A stretch of DNA of 64,000 bases from Acerihabitans sp047324305 (GTDB lineage Bacteria; Pseudomonadota; Gammaproteobacteria; Enterobacterales; Enterobacteriaceae): positions 372,001 through 436,000 of the forward strand of contig NZ_CP178740.1 of assembly GCF_047324305.1 (NCBI RefSeq), in the 5' to 3' direction. This document shows positions 19,452 through 26,979 of this stretch, one piece after another. The notes beneath the pieces were generated by a model. The model was not told the origin of the DNA. It searched no databases and saw only the letters and a list, made by a program, of their open reading frames with translations. Within the stretch, counting starts at the first letter, position 1; each line of letters begins with the position of its first letter. The position numbers and the translations under genes were made by a program.

Positions 19452-19765
19452 GACGATGACTCCAGCTTACCCATGATTTCCCCGCGAAAGCCGTAGACTT
19501 CGCGTTTGCCCGCATAGGCCACCAGGGTAACGTCCCGGGATTGTCCCGGCTCGAAGCGCACCGCCGTGCCGGCGGCGATATCCAGCCTGAACCCGCGCGC
19601 CGCCGCGCGATCGAACTTCAGCGCCGGATTAACTTCGAAAAAATGGTAATGCGATCCCACCTGTACCGGCCGGTCGCCATGGTTGGCGACGGTAACCGTC
19701 ACGCGATCGCGGTCGGTGTTAAGCTCGATATCGCCCTCGGCGATACACATTTCACCAGGTATCAT
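19448..19765 (-). CDS. ureB: urease beta subunit
   Basis: Structural subunit of the (UreABC)3 enzyme, 105 aa. MIPGEMCIAEGDIELN at the start and the VGSHYHFFEVNPALKFDR core are diagnostic. The stop overlaps the ureC start, and the gene begins 16 bases after ureA. It is a separate gene rather than a ureAB fusion, as in Klebsiella and Proteus. Confidence 0.97.
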   Translation of the reverse strand: MIPGEMCIAEGDIELNTDRDRVTVTVANHGDRPVQVGSHYHFFEVNPALKFDRAAARGFRLDIAAGTAVRFEPGQSRDVTLVAYAGKREVYGFRGEIMGKLESSS

Positions 19766-19781
19766 AACGCCTCGCTGCTTG

Positions 19782-20084
19782 TCAGATTATCGGATCGTGG
19801 ACCGTCACCAGTTTGGTGCCGTCGGGGAAGGTCGCTTCCACCTGCACGTCGGGGATCATTTCCGGCACCCCTTCCATCACGTCATCGCGGGTTAATACCT
19901 CGCGGCCCAGGCTCATCAGTTCGGCCACCGTCAGCCCGTCGCGCGCGCCCTCCAGGATCGCGGCGCTTATCAGCGCCACCGCCTCCGGATAATTCAGCTT
20001 CAGCCCACGGGCCTGCCGCCGTTCCGCCAGAAGGGCGGCGGTAAACAGCAACAGCTTGTCTTTTTCTCTTGGCGACAATTCCAT
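19782..20084 (-). CDS. ureA: urease gamma subunit
   Basis: Structural subunit, 100 aa. MELSPREKDKLLLFTAALLAERR at the N-terminus, LNYPEAVALISAAILEGARDG, and VEATFPDGTKLVTVHDPI at the C-terminus match the family throughout. It starts 11 bases after ureD. Confidence 0.98.
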   Translation of the reverse strand: MELSPREKDKLLLFTAALLAERRQARGLKLNYPEAVALISAAILEGARDGLTVAELMSLGREVLTRDDVMEGVPEMIPDVQVEATFPDGTKLVTVHDPII

Positions 20085-20095
20085 TCTTCAACTCC

Positions 20096-20929
20096 TCAGG
20101 TTGCCCAGATACGCGGGGGCGACGCTTCCAGCCCCAGCATCCCGGGCCGTAAACAGGCCCAGATCCGGTGCAGCAGATGCTGCAGCCGCTGGTTATCATT
20201 ATCCAGCACCCGTACGACCAGCAATGAATCCAGCAGGCTGGCGCCGGCCGCCGGCGCATGGGCGGCGTCGAGCAGCAGACGCACCTCGGCCAGCATCTTC
20301 TCGGTGACGGGGGTGGCATAAAAGGTCGCGCTTAGCGGATGGCCGCCCAGTTTTTCCAGCCGGCCCGCGCTGATGCGCAACCGCTCGAACAGGCCCGGCG
20401 ATCCCGGCAGGATAATGCGCAGGGACGCATCCAGGCTACCGGAGGTAAAGGCTTCGCCGGCCGCCGGCCGGCCAAGGCACAGGGTTTCAAAGCCCAGCAG
20501 GCGCGCGCCTGGGGCCAGCCGGAACTCGGTATCGATAGCCACCCTGGCGGCCGGGAACAGGATATTATCCTGCGGCAGCCATTCAAGTATGCTGTCCTCG
20601 CCGAGCGAAAATCGCTGCGACACCCGGGCCAGCTGGCCCGCGCTGCGGTAAAATTTGGTGGCGCCCGGCATGGTCAGCAGCGCATGACTCTGCGCCGCCA
20701 TGGCGACCGATAATTCAAGCCGGTCACCGCCGACCACGCCGCCCGGCGGATGCAGCAAATAGACGTGGGGGTGATCGGCCTGGGGATAAAACGCCCGCTG
20801 CACCCGGTAGGGTCCGCTATGCCGCCGGGTCGTCAGCAACGTCCGGCCGTGGCGCCGCTCGAATCCCAGCGCGAGCTTACCCAGCCAGCCCGCGGGCGGC
20901 GGCACGGGTAGAACAGTGTCGTTTGTCAT
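20096..20929 (-). CDS. ureD: urease accessory protein UreD (UreH)
   Basis: Scaffold that joins UreF and UreG on apo-urease for nickel insertion. 277 aa. Conserved blocks: YLLHPPGGVVGGDRL, the PGATKFYRSAG segment, EWLPQDNILFPAA and CLGRPAAGEAF. It is the first gene of the operon; its 180-base upstream region holds a sigma54 promoter and an NtrC-type site. No nickel permease gene is linked in this window. Confidence 0.95.
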   Translation of the reverse strand: MTNDTVLPVPPPAGWLGKLALGFERRHGRTLLTTRRHSGPYRVQRAFYPQADHPHVYLLHPPGGVVGGDRLELSVAMAAQSHALLTMPGATKFYRSAGQLARVSQRFSLGEDSILEWLPQDNILFPAARVAIDTEFRLAPGARLLGFETLCLGRPAAGEAFTSGSLDASLRIILPGSPGLFERLRISAGRLEKLGGHPLSATFYATPVTEKMLAEVRLLLDAAHAPAAGASLLDSLLVVRVLDNDNQRLQHLLHRIWACLRPGMLGLEASPPRIWAT

Positions 20930-20951
20930 AGCACCCTACTGCACGGCATAC

Positions 20952-20976
20952 CATGGCCTTGTAGTGACAGGCCATG
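20952..20976 (-). other. perfect hairpin in the predicted ureD leader
   Basis: CATGGCCT and AGGCCATG (8-base arms, 9-base loop) form a perfect inverted repeat about 25 bases before the ureD start, within the leader expected from the sigma54 promoter. It could shape mRNA stability or bind a regulator. Nothing in the sequence distinguishes these. Confidence 0.4.
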
Positions 20977-21002
20977 AGATAACAAGTCCAAAGCCTTTCC
21001 GT

Positions 21003-21019
21003 AGCAATATTTAAGCCAA
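21003..21019 (-). promoter_or_regulatory. sigma54 (RpoN) promoter of the urease operon
   Basis: On the minus strand TTGGC-TTAAATA-TTGCT fits the RpoN consensus YTGGCACG-N4-TTGCW, with the essential GG (-24) and GC (-12) exactly ten bases apart. It points to ureD; transcription would start near 20992, about 63 bases before the ATG. An NtrC-like site lies upstream. Sigma54 with NtrC implies induction under nitrogen limitation, sensible for an ammonia-releasing enzyme. In Klebsiella the operon is reached through Nac and sigma70, so this would be a different wiring. Confidence 0.72.
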
Positions 21020-21058
21020 TTCTCAACCGGGGATCACCTGTGCTCACGCCCTCATGGC

Positions 21059-21073
21059 GCACCATATTAGTGC
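21059..21073. promoter_or_regulatory. NtrC-type enhancer site upstream of ureD
   Basis: GCACC-ATATT-AGTGC has the arms GCAC and GTGC with seven bases between, the same architecture as the NtrC sites of E. coli glnA. It is centred about 75 bases upstream of the inferred sigma54 start, closer than the usual 100-150. The remaining bases between 21074 and 21270 show no gene; any open frame there lacks codon structure or a ribosome binding site. Confidence 0.6.
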
Positions 21074-21270
21074 CATGCCTGCACCCCAAGCGGTAACAGC
21101 GATAAAAATGCGCCATGCCGGTGCGCAAGGGTGAACGCGCTATAACGCCAACACCGCCTTCCCCGGCGGGAAAAACAGGGTTACCCGCCGACCCGGGTTC
21201 AGCTATAGGGCGAGATAAAATTAACCGTTGGGCGCGTTAAGGCACCGGGGATTAGGGGGCTAAAATGGCG

Positions 21271-21783
21271 TTAAGCCAAGGCGCCAGAACCGCGCAACAT
21301 GGCGTACAGGGCGGTATCCCAGCGCTCCCGGCCCACTTTGGCCGAGCTGCGGCGCACGCCTTCGCGGATAAAACCCAGTTTTTCATAGGTGTGGATTGCC
21401 GCCTGGTTAAAGGTGTAGACATTCAGTTCCAGACGCTCAATCAGCGGCTCGGCAAACACCCGCTGCACAATGGCGCTCAGGAAGGGGATGGCGATGCCCT
21501 GCCCCCGGTTGGCGGGGTTCACGGCCACCCGCCCCAGCAGGGCGACGCCGTTGCGCCAGTCAAAAGTCACCTGGGCGGTAGCGGTGGCCGCGCCGGGCTC
21601 CCCGGCGCAAAACAGCCATCTCCGGGGAGGCGTGCCGGCCGATTCGCCGAGCATTTCAGCTAATTGCGGCGGATCCAGGGGAAAACGCGGCAGGGGACCG
21701 CCCCATTGCGCCAGCTCTTTTTCGGTGTTAAACCAGCGGCAGATGCCGGGAAAATCAGCTTCCGCCATATGACGTATATTCAT
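21271..21783 (-). CDS. GNAT-family N-acetyltransferase, RimJ/RimL-like
   Basis: 170 aa. The acetyl-CoA pyrophosphate-binding motif appears as RVAVNPANRGQGIAIPFLSAIV, followed by the LNVYTFNQAAIHTYEKLGFIREGVRR motif B typical of RimJ/RimL and ribosomal-protein or small-molecule acetylases. MNIRHMAEADF at 21783 is preferred as start (GGGG shortly upstream); 21 further in-frame residues upstream look non-coding. The substrate is unknown. It is a single gene. Confidence 0.85.
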   Translation of the reverse strand: MNIRHMAEADFPGICRWFNTEKELAQWGGPLPRFPLDPPQLAEMLGESAGTPPRRWLFCAGEPGAATATAQVTFDWRNGVALLGRVAVNPANRGQGIAIPFLSAIVQRVFAEPLIERLELNVYTFNQAAIHTYEKLGFIREGVRRSSAKVGRERWDTALYAMLRGSGALA

Positions 21784-21930
21784 TCTACCCCGCCGTGTAA
21801 GGACATTAACCCGACCCTGGGATATCTGTCCCGAAATGGACCTCATCCCGGCCGCTTTTGGCCTGTACTATATCAATATATTTTGTTAAAAATCACAAGT
21901 TGCCGTCAAACTTTATCACGTGGGGACAAG

Positions 21931-22161
21931 ATGCTTGAATTACGCCCGAACTGCGAACGCTGTGATTGCGATTTACCCCCCGCAAGCCATCAGGCGCGCA
22001 TCTGTTCTTATGAATGCACCTTCTGCGCCGACTGTGCCGCCAATGAACTTAATAATACCTGCCCCAACTGCGGCGGAGAATTAACTGCCAGGCCCATCCG
22101 TCCACCCCACCGGCTTAAACTGCATCCGGCCTCGACACGGCGTATTATTGCAAAACGTTAA
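21931..22161 (+). CDS. DUF1272-type small zinc-binding protein
   Basis: 76 aa. MLELRPNCERCDCDLPP followed by ARICSYECTFCADCA and CPNCGGEL gives eight cysteines in C-x2-C pairs, the pattern of DUF1272 proteins, which are thought to bind zinc. GGGGAC precedes the ATG. The true start is at 21931; a longer in-frame extension overlaps the divergent acetyltransferase leader and carries no family sequence. Function unknown. Confidence 0.8.
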   Translation: MLELRPNCERCDCDLPPASHQARICSYECTFCADCAANELNNTCPNCGGELTARPIRPPHRLKLHPASTRRIIAKR

Positions 22162-22338
22162 CTTTCAGCTATCGAATCCATCTATGAAAGCAGCTATCAA
22201 AGATAAGGCATTAACGTAATATGCTTTCATCGGCGACAAAGGAATGATGACCATTCGGTGCTGGCCGATAGATAAAGGATTAATACCCTTATCCGGCCCA
22301 CTTTTTGTGCATAAAATTAACGTTATCCGAGGCAAAAA

Positions 22339-22521
22339 ATGTATAATTTTTCACGTTTTCAGGCAAAAGAATTGGCATTGGCCTATATGAGCGGCAAGGC
22401 CACCGGCCTGACGCCGGAAGAATTTTTTCAACAGGTGATGAAAGCGGAAAAATCCTTTGATTCCCTGATCAGAACAGGAACCGCGCAGCCCGCCAAGGGT
22501 GTGCTGGTCAAATCCTTTTAA
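22339..22521 (+). CDS. 60-aa hypothetical protein
   Basis: I do not recognise this protein. It starts with MYNFSRFQAKELALAYMSGK, has a central LTPEEFFQQVMKAEKSFDSLI helix and no signal peptide or membrane segment. A GAGG sits 10 bases before the ATG and the preceding 170 bases are AT-rich, as promoters here are. It is likely cytosolic and expressed, but no role can be assigned. Downstream is a convergent aldo/keto reductase. Confidence 0.6.
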   Translation: MYNFSRFQAKELALAYMSGKATGLTPEEFFQQVMKAEKSFDSLIRTGTAQPAKGVLVKSF

Positions 22522-22617
22522 CGCCCGCGGGCGGGAAAGTGAAGCCGCCCGCCCGGTATGATGCCCTACCCGGCGCGTGGCTCCTCCCGGCATGGCTGCG
22601 CGCCGCGGCCGCGAGGT

Positions 22618-23574
22618 TTATTTCCAGGCGCTGGCTTCATCCAGCACGCGGACATCCTCGGCGCTGAGCCGCAGTTCAAGCGCTTGCGCCAGTTCGTCAA
22701 GCTGTTCCACCGACGTTGCGCTGGCAATAGGCGCCGTGATGCCGGGCTGCTTGAGATTCCAGGCCAGCGCCACCTGGGTCGGCGTGACCTGGTGCTGCTC
22801 GCTGACGGCATCCAGCGCCTTCAGGATGCGCAGGCCGCGCGGGTTTAAGTATCCCTCGACCACGCTTTGCCCGCGCGGGCTTTTGGCGGCATCTTCGGCG
22901 GCGCGGTATTTACCGGTCAGGAAGCCGCTTGCCAGCGCGTAAAAGTTGATTACGCCAACGCCATGCGCGGTCACCACCGGCGCCAGGTTTTGCTCGTATT
23001 CCTGGCGATCGTAGAGATTAAACTTGGGCTGCAGCGTTTCATAACGCGCCAGGCCATTCTGTTCGCTGATGCGCAGCGCCTGCGCCAGGCGTGGACCTTC
23101 ATAATTCGACGCCCCGATGGCCCGCACCTTGCCTGCTTTAATCAAGGCGTCGAACGCGGCCAGGGTCTCCTCCAGCGGTACGGACTTGTCGTCGTCGTGG
23201 GATTGATACAGATCGATATAATCGGTTTGCAGGCGCTTAAGCGACTCTTCCACCGCGCGTTTGATATACCCCGCCGACAGCCCCTTTTTATCGCCGCCCA
23301 TGGGCTTGCCCACCTTGGTGGCGATAATCATCCCGTCCCGCCTGCCGCTTTTTTTCAGCCACTCGCCGATAATGGTTTCGGATTCGCCGCCCTGGTTGCC
23401 GTCAACCCAGGCCGAGTAGACGTCGGCCGTATCGATGAAATTCAGCCCGCGCTCCGCCAGGGCGTCAAGCAGGCGAAAAGACATCTGCCGGTCGATGGTC
23501 CAGCCAAATACATTGCCGCCGAATGCCAGCGGCGGCACGGTAATCCCGGAACGGCCCAGTGTTCTTGTTTCCAT
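22618..23574 (-). CDS. aldo/keto reductase
   Basis: NADPH-dependent carbonyl reductase, TIM barrel, 318 aa. The catalytic tetrad is visible: Asp48 and Tyr53 in FIDTADVYSAW, Lys87 in IIATKVG, His126 in LYQSHDDD. The C-terminal cofactor segment TPTQVALAWNLKQPGITAPIASAT is intact. It resembles the YajO/Tas-like group. LysR gene 23606-24535 lies just upstream on the same strand (31 bases), so the two may be co-transcribed. The substrate is unknown. Confidence 0.88.
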   Translation of the reverse strand: METRTLGRSGITVPPLAFGGNVFGWTIDRQMSFRLLDALAERGLNFIDTADVYSAWVDGNQGGESETIIGEWLKKSGRRDGMIIATKVGKPMGGDKKGLSAGYIKRAVEESLKRLQTDYIDLYQSHDDDKSVPLEETLAAFDALIKAGKVRAIGASNYEGPRLAQALRISEQNGLARYETLQPKFNLYDRQEYEQNLAPVVTAHGVGVINFYALASGFLTGKYRAAEDAAKSPRGQSVVEGYLNPRGLRILKALDAVSEQHQVTPTQVALAWNLKQPGITAPIASATSVEQLDELAQALELRLSAEDVRVLDEASAWK

Positions 23575-23605
23575 GGTGATACCCCCTTATTGCTGTTGAG
23601 CGTTA

Positions 23606-24535
23606 CTATTTTGCCATGCTGACTACCTTAGCACTCCCCAGGTTACGCGCCAGCCTTTGCCGGCTCTCCCGCGCCTCCCGCTCCAGCCAGTGCTTGAACA
23701 GCGTAAGCGAAGGCGACAGGACCTTTTGCTCAGGATGAATCAGATAATAAGAGGCGCCGCTTTGTATGCACAGCGGAAACGGCGCCGTCAGGCGCCGGGC
23801 CTCAAGATCGAACTCCAGCAGGCAGAGATCGCCCATGGCGATGCCATATCCCTGCAGGGCCGCGGTCATGGCCAGATCCAGCGTGTCAAAATGCTGCGCC
23901 TTGGTCAGCGGCGCTACGTCGCAGCCCGCCGTCTTTAACCATAATAGCCAATCGCGGCGATCGCGGGTGGGATGAAGCAGGGTTTTATCCGCCAGCCGGG
24001 CGACGTCGGCGTCAGGCGCGGTCCACAGTGCCGGGATGCACACCGGAGTGAGTATTTCATCAAACAGCGGGGTGGCCTGGATGCGTTTATTCTCCGGCCG
24101 GCCGAAGATCACCGCCGCGTCAAAATGTTCGCTGGCGAAATTAACGCCGTGCGAGAATGAGGTGGTCAGGGCGATATCGATTTCCGGATGCTGGTTTTGC
24201 AGTTGCATAATGCGCGGCAGCAGCCAGCGCATGGCGCAAGTGGGGCATTTTACCCGCAGCGTGCCCGTGCGCCTGGCGGCAAGGGCGAGCGTGGCGTCGA
24301 TTTGCCCCAGCGCCTGCTGCAGCGGCGCCAGCAGGGCGGCGCCCTGCTCGGTCAGTTCCAGTCCCCGCGCCTGGCGAATAAACAGCGCGCAGCCCAGGTG
24401 CCGTTCCAGGCCGGCTATCTGGCGGCTGACGGCGCCCTGGGTGAGATGCATATGTCGCGCGGCATGAGTGAAATTTAGCCGCTCAGCGACTACGATAAAG
24501 GTTTTCAGCACGTCCAGCGAGGGCAGCGGATTCAT
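23606..24535 (-). CDS. LysR-family transcriptional regulator (GcvA-like)
   Basis: 309 aa. The N-terminal winged HTH (MNPLPSLDVLKTFIVVAERL, then NFTHAARHMHLTQGAVSRQI) is followed by a substrate-binding-like effector domain. The ATG at 24535 has CCGGAG seven bases upstream; the in-frame stretch further upstream is not LysR-like. It is divergent from the aminotransferase gene at 24784 with 248 bases between, the usual layout for a LysR regulator and its target. An amino-acid or keto-acid effector is plausible but inferred. Confidence 0.87.
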   Translation of the reverse strand: MNPLPSLDVLKTFIVVAERLNFTHAARHMHLTQGAVSRQIAGLERHLGCALFIRQARGLELTEQGAALLAPLQQALGQIDATLALAARRTGTLRVKCPTCAMRWLLPRIMQLQNQHPEIDIALTTSFSHGVNFASEHFDAAVIFGRPENKRIQATPLFDEILTPVCIPALWTAPDADVARLADKTLLHPTRDRRDWLLWLKTAGCDVAPLTKAQHFDTLDLAMTAALQGYGIAMGDLCLLEFDLEARRLTAPFPLCIQSGASYYLIHPEQKVLSPSLTLFKHWLEREARESRQRLARNLGSAKVVSMAK

Positions 24536-24783
24536 GATTCGGCTCCGGATAACAGCAGGATTGATGAAACATCCACGGGCATGGCTCCAGTGGTAATAGG
24601 GCCGGCGAAGGCGGCTGCGCCGCGCTGATGAGATTATCGCCGCGCTCCAGGCATGTTCCCGGCGCATGGCATGCATGATAAAGGATCGGTTGTCGCGCGG
24701 CCGGATATGTTGCTTAATCATGATTCATCCAGCCTTACGTGTCACGGCTTTTGCGGTTTTAACCCTACCAGGAGGTTGTTCCC

Positions 24784-25947
24784 ATGCAGAGCGTTATTCC
24801 CCCCAGGTCTAAGTTGCCCGATGTCGGCACCACGATCTTCACCACCATCGGACAGCTGAGCGCCGAGCACCAGGCCCTGAATCTGTCCTCGGGGGCGCCA
24901 AGCTTTGACTGCGATCCGCTGTTGATAGACGGCGTGGCGAAAGCCATGCGTGCCGGACATAACCAGTATGCGGCCATGCCGGGACTGATGGCCCTGCGCG
25001 AGGCGCTGGCGGATAAAGTCGAGCGCCTGTACGGCTGCCGGTATGATCCTGAAAGCGAAATCACCATACTCGCCAGCGCCAGCCAGGGGCTTTACAGCGC
25101 CATCAGCGCCCTGGTGCATCCGGGCGACGAGGTGATCTATTTTGAACCGGCGTTTGACAGCTATTCCCCCATCGCCCGCTTGCAGGGGGCGGTGCCGGTG
25201 CCGGTGAAAATCCCGCTGGAGCAGCACGCTATCGATTGGGACGCGGTGGCCGCGGCCGTGACGCCGCGCACGCGCATGATTATCGTCAACAGCCCGCATA
25301 ACCCTACCGGCATGGTGTTCAGCGAAGAAGATATCCAGCGGCTGACCGCCCTGACCGCCGGCACCGATATCCTGATCCTCTCCGACGAAGTGTATGAGCA
25401 TATGGTGTTCGACGGCGCGCCTCACCGCAGCATGGCGGCGTATCCCGCCCTGGCCGAGCGCAGCGTGGTGGTTTCGTCCTTCGGTAAAACCTACAGCGTC
25501 ACCGGCTGGCGCGTGGGGTATTGCCTGGCGCCGGCCGAATTGATGCTGGAAATCCGCAAGGTGCATCAGTTTATGGTTTTTGCCGCCGATACGCCGATGC
25601 AGTATGCGTTTGCCGAAGCGTTGGGCAAGCCGGAAAGTTATCTCGGCCTGGCGGCTTTTTACCAGCAAAAGCGCGATATACTGACCCGCGCCCTGCGCGA
25701 TTCGCCGTTTAAACTGCTGCCCAGCGCGGGCGGTTTTTTCCTGTTGGCGCAGTTCAGCCATTTCTCGGCGGACAGCGATAACGATATGGTTATAAAATTA
25801 ATCCGCGATGCCAAAGTCTCGTCGATACCCCTGTCGGCGTTTTACAGCGACGGCACCGAAACCGGCATGATCAGGCTCAGTTTCGCCAAAGATGAAGCCA
25901 CGCTGCGCGAAGGCGCGCGCCGGCTTTGCGCATGGCGCCAGGCGTAA
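24784..25947 (+). CDS. ybdL: PLP-dependent aminotransferase, methionine aminotransferase (YbdL)-like
   Basis: Fold-type I aminotransferase, 387 aa. The PLP lysine is Lys235 in SSFGKTYSVTGWRVGY; INSPHNPTGMVF-like NSPHNPTG and LILSDEVYEHMVF supply the cofactor-binding Asn and Asp-x-x-Tyr. The N-terminal PRSKLPDVGTTIFTTI matches YbdL of E. coli, which transaminates methionine and aromatic amino acids. A strong AGGAGG lies upstream of the ATG. 59 bases later comes a periplasmic amino-acid binding protein, suggesting uptake and use of an amino acid. Confidence 0.85.
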   Translation: MQSVIPPRSKLPDVGTTIFTTIGQLSAEHQALNLSSGAPSFDCDPLLIDGVAKAMRAGHNQYAAMPGLMALREALADKVERLYGCRYDPESEITILASASQGLYSAISALVHPGDEVIYFEPAFDSYSPIARLQGAVPVPVKIPLEQHAIDWDAVAAAVTPRTRMIIVNSPHNPTGMVFSEEDIQRLTALTAGTDILILSDEVYEHMVFDGAPHRSMAAYPALAERSVVVSSFGKTYSVTGWRVGYCLAPAELMLEIRKVHQFMVFAADTPMQYAFAEALGKPESYLGLAAFYQQKRDILTRALRDSPFKLLPSAGGFFLLAQFSHFSADSDNDMVIKLIRDAKVSSIPLSAFYSDGTETGMIRLSFAKDEATLREGARRLCAWRQA

Positions 25948-26006
25948 GTGGCCGGGATGGCCGTATTTTTTTGACGTTCACACACTACCTATGACGGGAC
26001 ACGACA

Positions 26007-26789
26007 ATGAAAAAAATAGCGACACTGTTGATATTGGCCTGCGGCATGGCCGCGCTGCCGGCCATGGCGGCCGAGGGCAAAATCCGTTTTGGCCTGGAAG
26101 CGCTTTACCCGCCGTTTGAATCCAAATCGCCGAGCGGTGAATTGCAGGGGTTCGATATCGATTTGGGCAACGCCGTGTGCCAGGCCGCCGGCGTCAAATG
26201 CGAATGGCTGGATACCTCATTCGATGGTTTAATCCCGGCGCTGCAGGGGCGCAAATTCGACGCCATCAACTCGGCGATGAATGTCACCGAGAAGCGCCGC
26301 CAGGCCATCGATTTTACCCAGGTGATCTATCGGGTGCCCACCAAACTTATCGCCCGCGCCGACGCGGGGCTGCAGCCGACCCCGGACGCGCTGAAAGGTA
26401 AAAGCATCGGCGTGCTGCAAGGCTCCATCCAGGAATCCTACGCCAACGCCCACTGGGCCGGCCAGGGCGTGAATGTGGTGGCCTACCAGGATCAAAACCA
26501 GATCTATATGGATTTGACCTCCGGCCGCCTCGATGGCACGCTGGTGCTGGCGCCGGCCGGGCAGTCCGGTTTCCTGTCCCAGCCCCAGGGCAAGGGTTTT
26601 GCGTTTAGCGGACCCGCGGTCAGCGATGACGCCATCCTCGGCAGCGGCATCGCCTTCGGCATTCGCAAAGGCGACGACGCCCTGAAAAAACAGCTGGACG
26701 ACGCCATCGCCAAGGTGAAGGCCCAGGGAACCATCGGCACCCTGGCGAAAAAATATTTCGGCGATATCGACGTGTCCGCCCCCGACTGA
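26007..26789 (+). CDS. periplasmic amino-acid binding protein (SBP family 3), orphan
   Basis: 260 aa with a Sec signal peptide (MKKIATLLILACGMAALPAMA, cut before AEGK). The mature protein begins with IRFGLEALYPPFESKSPSGE and continues GFDIDLGNAVCQAA, typical of the HisJ/ArgT group for basic or polar amino acids; the ligand-binding Arg/Asp segments (KRRQAIDFTQ, DGTLVLAP) are present. No permease or ATPase genes accompany it, so it must share a transporter encoded elsewhere. Likely co-transcribed with ybdL under the divergent LysR regulator. Confidence 0.87.
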   Translation: MKKIATLLILACGMAALPAMAAEGKIRFGLEALYPPFESKSPSGELQGFDIDLGNAVCQAAGVKCEWLDTSFDGLIPALQGRKFDAINSAMNVTEKRRQAIDFTQVIYRVPTKLIARADAGLQPTPDALKGKSIGVLQGSIQESYANAHWAGQGVNVVAYQDQNQIYMDLTSGRLDGTLVLAPAGQSGFLSQPQGKGFAFSGPAVSDDAILGSGIAFGIRKGDDALKKQLDDAIAKVKAQGTIGTLAKKYFGDIDVSAPD

Positions 26790-26800
26790 TGCGTCCGCAG

Positions 26801-26824
26801 GCCCCGGAAAGCACTTTTCGGGGC
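26801..26824 (+). terminator. stem-loop after the binding-protein gene
   Basis: GCCCCGGAAAG and CTTTTCGGGGC pair over eleven positions with one mismatch and a very short loop, 12 bases after the stop codon. No T-run follows (AATATT), so it is a weak terminator or an mRNA-stabilising hairpin. Confidence 0.4.
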
Positions 26825-26865
26825 AATATTCATACCAGAACGACAAACCCTGACAATACCTCCAC

Positions 26866-26883
26866 ACTTCCTCCATTTTTACC
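26866..26883 (+). promoter_or_regulatory. candidate BaeR box upstream of mdtA
   Basis: The sequence ACTTCCTCCATTTTTACC agrees with the E. coli BaeR consensus TTTTTCTCCATDATTGGC at about 12 of 18 positions, including the complete CTCCAT core. It lies 97 bases before the mdtA ATG, in front of an AT-rich stretch (TATATC, TATTTTATG) where the promoter should be. This would place mdtABCD-baeSR under positive autoregulation, as in E. coli. Confidence 0.5.
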
Positions 26884-26979
26884 CGCGTTTTTTTGGCTAA
26901 ACTGGGTATATCATTCTTATTTTATGCGGGAACGTGCGATTCTGATGCCTTGTCCGCATGATTACAGGTATAGCGATAC

